The notes beneath the pieces were generated by a model. The model searched no databases and had not been told where the DNA came from. It saw nothing but the letters and a program-made list of their open reading frames with translations. From contig BGKB01000254.1 of assembly GCA_003116975.1 (NCBI GenBank), positions 1 to 56,458 of the forward strand: a DNA stretch of 56,458 nt, in the 5' to 3' direction. This DNA comes from Aurantiochytrium sp. KH105. Taxonomy: Eukaryota > Sar > Bigyra > Thraustochytrida > Thraustochytriidae. A program made the position numbers and the translations under genes. Of this stretch, positions 31,501 through 40,407 are shown piece after piece. How positions within the stretch are numbered: the stretch's first letter is position 1; each line of letters starts with the position of its first letter.

Positions 31501-34500
31501 CCCAATGATGGCCTAATTTGGTCGTACAGAATCTATGTAGAGATCTCAAAAAACAGGTATGTACAATTGTCAGAATGAAGAGAAGGACGAAATTCTAATA
31601 GTGAGCCTCGCTTTGGCCTATTTCATTTTTCTTCATCGAACCACGTCTTGATGGTTTTTTTCACACTTTAGAGACGAGACCGCTCGCAATGAGAAACGCG
31701 TGAAGATTGTAGCCCAGAAGCAAGACGAATCTGAAGTTGCGCAAAAGCTGGAGTACGTTGAGTCGAGATTTTCGCATAAGCTGAACCGACCTGAACTGAC
31801 GTTTTGCGAAATACAAACCAATCATGATTTTCGGCATTTGGGTTATCAATCTAGTCTCAACATTGTTTCCAATGAGTACAGTCGTTCCGGTGATGACATT
31901 GGTGCACAAGACGAGACGTCTCGCAGAGAAGAGCGCGCAACAATTGCAGCCCAGAAGCAAGCCGAAATTGAGGCTGTGAAAGAATTGGAGTACGTTGAGT
32001 TGAGATTTTCGCATAAGCTAGACCGAGATTAATTAACGTTTTGCGAAAATTCACGTACGCACCTCCGTCGACATTGGTGTTTGCTTCCCTTTGGGTCTCA
32101 TGATTTTTCTTGGATGGGCATAGTCGATCCGGTGATGGCATTGGTCCACATGGCGCCAAAGAAATAGTGAACAGCCTCGCAAAATGTACACAGCTCCATT
32201 CTTTGAAGTAGGTTCTGGGAAAATTACGGAGAAGAACGAAGGTTGATTTTTTGTTACTTTTTGAAAAACATATCAGACTCACGCAGCGAGACGTGGTTAC
32301 TTATCTCTCGAACGTGCGCTACTTTACAACCACCCTCGCAGTCTTTCCAAGAACAGTATCGGCGATAGTGGTGCCGAGGCCGTGGCATGCGCGCTTGCCG
32401 AGCATATGTCGCTGCAGAACTTGAAGTATGTGGTGAGAACGGTCAAAAGCGTTTTGCAAAAGACCAAGAAAGACTGACCTGGATTTCTGCGGTTCTCCGT
32501 ACTTGCCGATAAAATTGCAATCGGTTCCATGAGCGTAGTCTTGGGGCTGACGAGATAGGCCCCATTGGCGCCAAGGCTGTAGCGGATATGCTCGAGAAGA
32601 ACGAGTCCTTATTGACGCTCAAGTAGGTGATCATGAGAGGCGAAAAAGTGCGCGAATTTCTGATCACTGACGATGAGGCAACTCATGGCACTGTACTTTG
32701 CAACTTGCTGCTCGTCGTCACACAAATACAGTCTTGGCTGGAACTGTATCAGCGACGGTGGCGCCGCGGCAATGGCGAGATCGCTTGCCGCGAACAGAAC
32801 GCTATGTTCTCTCGAGTACGTAGAAACAGAACGTTGTAACTGAGCAATAAGACTAACCACCAGGCTTCCTCGCGGTGCTATCGTATTTCGATCTTTCTTT
32901 ACGAACCAACGCAGTCTTCAGAAGAACGGGATCAGCGCTGATGGCGCCAAGGAGATTGCGGAGGCTTTCGTGAAGTCTCAAGTGCTGGAGTTGCTCAAGT
33001 AAGAACTACAGTATCGAAAATGAGGCGTGATGATTCGAAGAAGGCTGACAAGTTTGTATGGCAAAACGGCTTCTGAACATGCGCACTTTGGTGGTGTTTG
33101 CTCAAATGGCAAGCGCAGTCTGGGATGGAATGCTATTGGTGATGATGGCGCTGTGCATGTGGCCAAAGCGCTCGAGGAGAATAAGTCACTGTTGTTCCTG
33201 GAGTAAGTGAACCCAAAACGATCGGGTGCACGTTGAATGCAAGGAGTCTCACCATTTCCAAACCAAATGCAAAATCTTATTGTGGTACGCAGTATTGCAA
33301 GGAACAAGATTGGTAATGTAGGCGCTGTGGCTGTGGCGGGCGCACTACTGAAGAATAAGTCGCTGCACACTCTGAAGTAAGTATTTGCGAGAGAGCATTG
33401 CGGAGAAAGGAGTAGCATGGACTAACGAAGATGCATTCACGTTTTCCTGTGGCGTTTCCTCGCATATTCATGAATCCGTATGATGCAAAACCACACAGAT
33501 TTCGTAGCAACGATATCACGGAGGATGGCGCTGAACAGCTAGCAAATGCGCTTGCCAAGAGCGAGTCACTACAGGCGCTAGAGTAGGTTCTATTGATCAT
33601 ATATGGCGGTACTCAAGAAGCGAGTATGACTAACGATAGCGTGATACTCGTCGTAATATGGTTCAATGTGCATGTTCGTGGGCTCTGTATGACGATCAAA
33701 ACACTCCTCATCTTCACAGTCTTGCAAAGAACAGAGTCGGTATGCCTGGCGCAAGATCTCTCGCGGGCGCTCTCACGGAGAACACGACGCTGCACTTTCT
33801 CGAGTAGGTTCTTATGATGATGGCAAAGGAGCAAAATAAGCTTAGCTGACGAGCATGCTCATTAACTATATCTTTCCGACCCGCGCTTGGTGTCGCAATT
33901 CACAGTATATCTGACAACCACATCGGGAATGATGGTGCTTCTGCGCTAGCAGGCGCACTCGCTCAGATCAAGTCCCTCATGACGCTACAGTACGTTGGCA
34001 TGGCGGGGTCAGGGTGTTGGCGCTGTATAAAACTGACCAGCACTTGCTCATCTTTTTGACGATTTTACAAACTACTTATCGCGTTCAGTCTTCAAAACAA
34101 TGCTATTGGGGACGTCGGCGCGAATGAGATTGCGAAAGCGCTCGCGGCAAACAATTCTCTGCAGTCTCTGAAGTACGTTGGATTCGGAAAGGCGCTTGAA
34201 CAGAGGGAAATTGTAACTTACGAAGACGCCGTCGAAAAAACGTTCAATTTCCTGTAATCTTGCCATCCTGGTTCTTTGCGAATGACTGCAGTCTCTCTGA
34301 GAACCTTATCGGTCCACATGGCGCTGAAGCCATGGCTGGTGCGCTCGTGAAGAATAGTACACTCGAGGAGCTTGAGTACGTTATTGCCAAAATACAAAAA
34401 CGATCGAAGACAAATGAAATCTCTAACAAACGTGCGCACCATCACGCCGAAATGATCGGCATTGTCATCTTTCATCTTTCCAAGTCTTGGAGACAACGTT

Positions 34501-37427
34501 ATCGATGATGAAGGCGCCAAAAAGCTGGCAGAGGCGCTTGAGCGGAATAATTCATCTCTTCAATCCCTCGAGTACGTTTGCCGCCAACACATCAGACTCA
34601 GAGTCATTGTAGCATGCAATTGCTGACTATTTTACGAGAAAACAGTCTCACTGGATGTAGGATTGGAAACGAAGGCGCTGAAGCTTTTGCCATAGCGCTC
34701 GAGAGCAACGATATCTTGCAGGAGTTAGCGTAAGTTCGCCCCCCACTTTTCGCCTTGAGAACGTCAATCATGCAAGGACGACTCACGTGATTTATGAACA
34801 GTCTTGGCCATATTCCCCATGCATCTCCCGATTTTCTTGCTCGTATTGGCTCTCGCCTCAAGCTTGTCAAGGATGAGCTAGATGAGCTGAGCGAAGCAGC
34901 GGCTGAGGCGCTCAGGACAGATCAAAAGGTGCGCTGGGGGCGTGCCAAGCTTATGGTTGTGGGCAAGGCAGCCGCAGGCAAAACGTCGACGATCCGCACG
35001 CTCCTGGACCAGCCATTCGTACCTGAACATGTCTCAACGATTGGAATAGATCTGATGCTTATGCACACGCGAGACTGGAGGGAACGAAAGAACATTGGCG
35101 ATGCAGATCTCGGCGAACAATTCGCAAAGCACAAGTATCGGAACATAACGAAGCATGACGAGCTGGATCAGTCTGAGGCTCCGTCATCGAAAGACGCAGC
35201 GCGTAGCGTTCCCAAGGCGCCACGCGCTGCCCCACCTGCCATTTCAGCCAGCAGTGCTTCCGCTGTGCGTCAACCTCCGCCGCAGGCTCCATCAGTCCAG
35301 TTTGACGAGGAGGTAATTGCGAAAGCTGTAAATACCCCGCTTCGCATTCGTGTCAAGGAGCAAGCCGGAAATGAGAAAGAAGAGATCAGCTTTACGATAT
35401 GGGACTACGGTGGTCAGGAGGTCTTTTACGCGCTGCATCACCTGTTCCTGACGCAGTATGGCGTCTATGTTGTGGTCTTCGACATGCGCGAGGTGCTGGG
35501 TAAGGAGCGCTTCGAAGAAAAGCTTGACGAGGAAGAGCTTGCGAAGCTCGCCTCGCAAGACGACGCGATTCAGACGCTTCGTTTCTGGCTCGACTCTATC
35601 CGATTGCACGCGCCAGGCGTCGAGGTTGCGCTGGTTGGGACATTCCTGGACCAGGTTCCAGAGCTTGGTCAGCATCATGAAATCCAAGAGACTCTGGAAG
35701 AGAGGATTTTTGACGAAATGGATGGCGATCCTAAGATTCAAAGGAACATTTGGAAAGAGGAGTTCCTTCAATTTTTCCCCATCAACAATCAAGATCGCGA
35801 GGATGTAGACGGACACGTTGCGCGTCTCAAGGATCAGCTGACAAAATCCGTGGCAGACAAGGCGTTTGTGAAGGAGAAGGTGCCTCTTCGCTGGTCCTAC
35901 TGCCTGGACCGATTGCTTCAACAAAGCGACCCATACATGCAGTTTGGCACTGTTGAGGCGCTTGCTGTGACGAAGTGTTTCGTTGCCAAGAAGGATGTCA
36001 GGAAGATGCTCGAATACCTGCATGAGCTCGGCGTGCTTTTGTACTTTTCCAAGAATGACGCATTGTGCAAACTCGTTGTGATTCGTCCGCAGTGGCTATT
36101 GAAACATCTGTCACGCGTCATTTGCGATCCAGGCGCAATGCACATGAGAAGGCACATGAACAGACTACGGTCGGGAGCCGGAGATCGCGCCGCCCTTCCT
36201 CCCCATCTCGATGCTGCGCTTCGTCGGTGGAAATCTCACGCCGTTGTCAGTCGTGCTTTGCTGGAGTTTTTGTGGAAAGGCAACCCTGTTGACTTTCTCG
36301 TATCATTGATGGAGTCGACATTGCTGGCATGTCCGAGTCCTTGGGTCAGCGATGACGCTGGCAAGAAGGACACAATTTTGGTGCCGAGTCTTTTGCGCGC
36401 TGCATCGGAGCACGACAAGGAGGATGGACGAAGATGGGTCGGGGACTCTTCTCTTGCCTACGTCGACTTCGAGCTTCTGCCAAAGGGCTTCTTCCAGCGT
36501 CTCGTGGCTCTTCTTTTCCAGGAATTTCAGGGTGTGGCGACCGTGGGTGAGAAGGTTTTCGCGGACGTGGCGAGAGTTGACTTTCACGGCATGTCGTGCC
36601 TCATGGAGGTATCGCAACGACGGATCACGTTTCGCTTCGGCAATGCTCGACGGGGTCGCCCGCTCGCATCGCTTCTCGCATTGTTGAGCAAGGAACTGAA
36701 GGAAATCGACGAAACGTTCATGAGGGGCAAACTGGGACCAAAGTTATATGTCAGCTCCGACGGAACCGGCAACGACAAGTTTTGTGCTCTTGCGGAATCC
36801 CTCGCAAACCCTCTGGAGGGCAACACGATTCGAACGCGATCGTCATGTCAACCACTTGAAGATTTTGCATCGTTTGTGAATGGGACCTCTCAGGCTCAAA
36901 TGCTCGGAGAGTCTCAAGCTCGAGGGAAGTCAGAGTCAGTCGCAGGCGCTGAATACCAGTATGATGCTTTCCTTTCTCACGCATGGGGTCCCGCAAATAT
37001 ATCACATGATAAGGTAAAGGCCGTCGAACGAAAGCTGGCGGAGCGTGGCATTCGGTGTTGGATTGATGCGAATGACATCGGGTCAGAAATTTATCGGTCC
37101 ATAACGGATGGCATCGACAAGTCCCGGACCACCGTCATCTTCGTGACGCGCGAATACATGGAAAAGGTGAACGTGGAGCTTTCGAAGGATGACTATTGTC
37201 GCATGGAGTTCCACTACGCGATGAACCGTCAAAAACCTGTTCGTGTGATTCCATGCGTGCTTGACAAGGACATGGCGGACTCGAGCGAATGGAAGGGGCC
37301 ATTTCTTCTTCGTTGGAGTGGAGAACCACTTTTCGTCCCAATGTATAGCGAGGTCGAACCTACTGATGCGGAGATTGCCGAACTTGCACAGAGGATCAAA
37401 GTCACGATTTCTCAGAACCAGCTGTAG
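28515..37427 (+). CDS. LRR-Roc-COR-TIR protein encoded one LRR per exon
   Basis: Inferred exons: 28515-28726, 28873-28956, 29140-29238, 29420-29503, 29685-29768, 29949-30032, 30211-30294, 30474-30557, 30737-30820, 30999-31082, 31260-31343, 31530-31556 (uncertain), 31672-31752, 31882-31989, 32124-32207, 32342-32425, 32539-32622, 32732-32815, 32915-32998, 33119-33202, 33293-33376, 33499-33582, 33720-33803, 33906-33989, 34089-34172, 34292-34375, 34485-34571, 34646-34729, 34802-37427. All introns are GT-AG and phase 2; the sum is 5088 nt, about 1695 residues. Twenty-four exons each give one ribonuclease-inhibitor-type LRR (L..N.IGDDGA.ALA.AL..N.SL..L). The last exon has a Roc GTPase (P-loop GKAAAGKT 875-882; DYGGQ from 1022; GTFLDQ about 1101), a COR domain, and a TIR domain from about 1540 (YDAFLSHAW) with Glu1583 in IGSEIYRSI, the position of the NADase glutamate. 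I infer a cytosolic receptor or signalling GTPase. The first exon and start are the least certain parts. Confidence 0.82.
28873..31343 (+). repeat. Ten-copy tandem array of LRR exon plus intron, period about 263 bp
   Basis: Exon starts are spaced 267, 280, 265, 264, 262, 263, 263, 262 and 261 bp. Introns are 177-183 bp and alike along their whole length, sharing blocks such as AACGAAGACGACTGACCAGC and CTTCGATCATGCTGCCATGC. All ten exons are open in the same phase. Intron similarity is comparable with exon similarity, by eye roughly four-fifths between some pairs. This indicates recent duplication or conversion of whole exon-intron units. The 14 LRR exons after 32124 have shorter, unlike introns. 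Confidence 0.93.
31530..31989 (+). other. Duplicated charged-helix exon cassette between the two LRR blocks
   Basis: Exons 31672-31752 and 31882-31989 encode related charged helices (IVAQKQDESEVAQKLE and IAAQKQAEIEAVKELE) and are followed by intron starts that are also alike (GTACGTTGAGT-GAGATTTTCGC). The first copy is 81 nt; a possible 27-nt exon at 31530-31556 before it would make 108 nt, exactly the length of the second. The cassette interrupts the solenoid and could act as a coiled-coil spacer. Confidence 0.6.
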
Positions 37428-37755
37428 GCCCAGCTAGAATGGATAAGAAGCATGCATGCAAGTTAGCGAGAAAGTGTAAAACATTGAGTGCGAGTGAGAG
37501 TGAACGATATCTGATAAGCTTCACGGCGAAAACTTTTCACTAGAACTGCAGGGTCCCCTAGAAGAGGGATGTTTCTGCAAAAATTTCGTTGATTATTTCT
37601 CGCATGCGAGATAGAATGGAAAGTGGGTCACAGCATAGTAAGACACAAAAAGTCATAACGCCCTATTCGCAGGGCAGATGTACATCTGCGTCCATTGATG
37701 TCGCGAGATGTTCGACAGCCAGAAACTGGTTTCAAGCTCTCGACTTGCACGCGGC
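37428..37755. other. Convergent intergenic region
   Basis: The 328 bp follow the TIR-domain stop codon and end at the stop of the minus-strand mitochondrial protein gene. The sequence is AT-richer than the flanks, with no gene or recognised signal. Confidence 0.5.
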
Positions 37756-38211
37756 TCAGGCGAGTTCCTTCGGGACGTCAAGACCGACACGCGAGGCGGT
37801 CGCCTTGACGCGTTCCTTCTCGGTAAGCTTTGCGGTGTCGTTCCATTCGACGGTAAGACGTAGTTTTTCGCGGGTGGCCGCAAGCAAAAGCGCATAGTCA
37901 TTGGCGACTTGGTCGGCGCCCTCAATGTCGGCCTTCTCGACAGCGCCCTTGAAGTCAGTGATGAGCTTCTTTTCATTGTCGTTGCAATCGAGCGAGGCAA
38001 AGTAGTCATCAATTGATTCCGCAAAGGGCACGTCATCCGCGTCCTGTGCGCTCAGCGTGTTATGTTGTCTGCGCAGCTGCTCCCTGTCCAGCAACTCGCG
38101 CTCCACGGCATGATGTTTCCCGCCGCTTGCCGCGCTCAAGAGTCGTGCACCGCTCGGCGCAGCCGTTCGCCTCGCCGTGACGCCGGCGGCACGCACCCCA
38201 AGCGCAAGCAT
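37756..38211 (-). CDS. Small protein with probable mitochondrial presequence, family unknown
   Basis: A 151-residue protein using the first ATG at 38211; the frame continues upstream only with non-ATG codons. The N-terminus, MLALGVRAAGVTARR followed by more Ala, Ser and Arg without acidic residues, is a typical mitochondrial targeting sequence, with possible cleavage before about residue 30. The mature part is hydrophilic and helical, with an acidic middle (DADDVPFAESIDDYF) and a Lys/Glu-rich end. There is no membrane span, metal site or enzyme motif. Its size would suit an accessory subunit of a respiratory complex or ATP synthase, but nothing in the sequence shows that. It is divergent from the coiled-coil gene at 39073. 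Confidence 0.72.
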   Translation of the reverse strand: MLALGVRAAGVTARRTAAPSGARLLSAASGGKHHAVERELLDREQLRRQHNTLSAQDADDVPFAESIDDYFASLDCNDNEKKLITDFKGAVEKADIEGADQVANDYALLLAATREKLRLTVEWNDTAKLTEKERVKATASRVGLDVPKELA

Positions 38212-39072
38212 CCTTGCCACACGCAGCGCAGTGCAGCGCAGACCTCGTCTCTCGCGCACGACGCCAAGCACTCCAACCAAGTCTGCTGCTACGTCTTTTC
38301 GCGGGACCGAGAGGCACTTGAAAAAGAAGAAGAAGAAGACTGCGGGATCACGATGATTTTGGCGATCACCTTGAGTATTGGTGTTGGACGCAACATCCAG
38401 TCAAGTGTAACAGTCGGGTATACCTCGGCGCAGTTGGCGTATGCGTAGAGTGAGATAGTCGAGTTTTTAAGGACGCATGTTTCGCAGTTGCAAAGCCCAA
38501 TATTCGATCGTCACCAGAAGCCTACATTAGCCTCCAAAAACAAAGAAAGCAAGGCGAAGTAAACAACAAAACAGCTGCCAGCGAAAGGTGTCAATGATAA
38601 AGCGCCAATTCTTTTTTTTTAAGAATGTAACCAAGTATTTGCATACTTTGTGGGCAGCACATCGAGACCAAAATCAATGTCCGGCCTGTTCTCGAAATGA
38701 TACCGGCGGGTCGTCACGACCAGCTCTGAAACCCGAATTAGCACCGACATGTCCCAAACTAGGATGCCCGGACTCACGCGCAACAGGTCCAAGTCTGAGG
38801 TCCCGAAGTTTTGCACGTGTTTGTCCGCCGAAATTGGGGTTCTGCGCAACTCCCCCTTTCTCCAAAATCTGGAGCCCTAGCTCGCTAAAATTAGTGTTCT
38901 GCGCAACCCCTTTTCCAGAATCGGGGGCCCGAGGGGGAAGGCGATCATTGCCGCCTACAACGCGGAGACGGCGCGGCAGAGCGCAAACATCGGCAGAGAG
39001 AAAGCCGTGCAGGGCAGGGCAGGGCAGCGCGGGGCGGGGCGAGGAGGCAGGCAGGCAGGCGGGCGCGGCAGG
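38212..39072. promoter_or_regulatory. Divergent intergenic region with a direct repeat
   Basis: The 861 bp lie between two divergent start codons. They contain an imperfect direct repeat at 38831-38931 and short GGGCA and GGCAG runs just before ATG 39073. No supported gene. The promoters of both flanking genes are expected here. Confidence 0.4.
38831..38931. repeat. Imperfect direct repeat of about 45 bp
   Basis: Copies at 38831-38876 and 38887-38931 share the core GTTCTGCGCAAC followed by a C/T-rich tract and an AGAATC/AAAATC-GG-GCCC end. They may be the remains of a longer tandem element. Confidence 0.7.
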
Positions 39073-40245
39073 ATGGAGGCGGCGGCGTTCGGGTGCGCTG
39101 CGTCGAGCGTGGTGCTGGTGGCGGCGGCGCGGCAGCGCGCGTTTTGGCGGCGGCGCGAGGCGGCCAAGCTACGCGGCGCGGGCGCGGGCGAGGACGGCGC
39201 GGCGCGCGAGGCGCGGCAGGGCGGCCACGACGGGGAGACGGAGGCCGGCGTGTCCGTGGAGAGCACTAGCGTCGGCAGCGTCCGGAACGCGGAGGCGCAG
39301 CTCGAGCTTGAGCGCGAAGAGCGTGTGCGCGTGAGCCGCGAGCTCGAGGCCGCGCAGGCGCGCCTGGAGGAGACGGAGCGCGCGCTGGTGGAGCGCGACG
39401 AGGCCCGCGCAGCTCTGGCGAGGGAATGCAGACTTCGTAAGATCATCGAGGACGAGGCCCGTGCAGCCGCCAACGATTCCACGCGGACCGCCGAGAACGA
39501 CTCGGCTCGTGCCGACCTTGAGGCACGGCTCGAGGCCGCTACGCAGGAGAGCGCTCGTCTGCAGGCGGAGCTCAACGCTGCGCAGGAGAGACTCGAGATC
39601 TTGGAGGACGCATACCACGAGAAGAGCCTCGCATGCGAGCAGCTCGAGCAATCGTCCGGTGCTCGCGTGCGTGTCTCTTTCGGTGCAGGGCCCGTCGCTG
39701 CTCCTGTTGCCACGGAGCCGCTCCTGGAGGCTGCGCTAGCGCGCGAGGAGGCAGCCCTCGATCGAGTCATTGCGCTTGAGCAGGCTCTCGAGGAGGCGCG
39801 GGCCACGACGGCCGCGCATGATGCTGAGGCGGCCGCATGTGTCGAGGCGTTGCAGGATAAGCTGTACCAGCATCGCACTGCAGAGTCATCGCTGCGAGAA
39901 GAGGTGGAGGCATTGCGCGCCAAGCTGAACGCCAATGGCCCGACTTTGAACCAGGATGCTTCGATTGAGGAGCTCCGCACGCGGTATCTCGTAGTGAGCC
40001 AGCTTGAGTTGGCGCTCCGGGAGGCGCAGGAAGCTGCGCTCAAGGATCGCGAGCAGCACGCCAGTGTCGTCGGAGATCTCGAGCGCGCCTTGGAACACAA
40101 TCGCGAACTCACCGAGCGTTTGGAGGAGGCGGTGGGAAGCGCCGCAGCCAAGGCTGCGGCCGAGGAAGGCGGTTCTAGCATGCTGGACCCCGTGCAGGGT
40201 GCGCAGGCCGTCGCCTGTCTCATGGCCGGAGTGATGCTCTGGTAA
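39073..40245 (+). CDS. Coiled-coil protein with hydrophobic N-terminus
   Basis: A 390-residue protein from ATG 39073, which has a good context (purine at -3, G at +4). The open frame begins 22 codons earlier, but only with GTG in a G-rich repeat. Residues 4-20 are hydrophobic (FGCAASSVVLVAAA) and are followed by Arg-rich sequence, so a membrane anchor or mitochondrial presequence is possible. From about residue 75 to 365 it is almost continuous heptad-like coiled coil rich in Glu, Ala, Arg and Leu (LELEREERVRVSRELE), with one break near 200-215. The C-terminus is short and hydrophobic (ACLMAGVMLW). It could be a tether or scaffold; coiled coils are not enough to assign homology. A long antisense frame of Ser/Arg composition is not real. 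Confidence 0.8.
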   Translation: MEAAAFGCAASSVVLVAAARQRAFWRRREAAKLRGAGAGEDGAAREARQGGHDGETEAGVSVESTSVGSVRNAEAQLELEREERVRVSRELEAAQARLEETERALVERDEARAALARECRLRKIIEDEARAAANDSTRTAENDSARADLEARLEAATQESARLQAELNAAQERLEILEDAYHEKSLACEQLEQSSGARVRVSFGAGPVAAPVATEPLLEAALAREEAALDRVIALEQALEEARATTAAHDAEAAACVEALQDKLYQHRTAESSLREEVEALRAKLNANGPTLNQDASIEELRTRYLVVSQLELALREAQEAALKDREQHASVVGDLERALEHNRELTERLEEAVGSAAAKAAAEEGGSSMLDPVQGAQAVACLMAGVMLW

Positions 40246-40407
40246 AGCAAGCGTCCTTGGTCCTTTTCCCCCTTCTTTTGTATTGCACATTGTTTTGACC
40301 TTTTCTCACACAGTATTCTACCCAACTGTTTCATCTCTTCTTCTTTTTTACCTCAAGCAACAACATTAATAATTTTCCATCTTTCTCATCGTTCTGCAGG
40401 TGTTACG

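Noticed and set aside
28873..34729. CRISPR-like array
   Set aside because: Spacing is regular but the repeated units are 84-nt coding exons with splice sites, not short direct repeats with unique spacers.
38955..40334. 459-residue Ser/Arg-rich minus-strand frame
   Set aside because: It mirrors the Glu/Ala/Leu coiled-coil gene on the plus strand; poly-Ser composition is what antisense of such codons gives.
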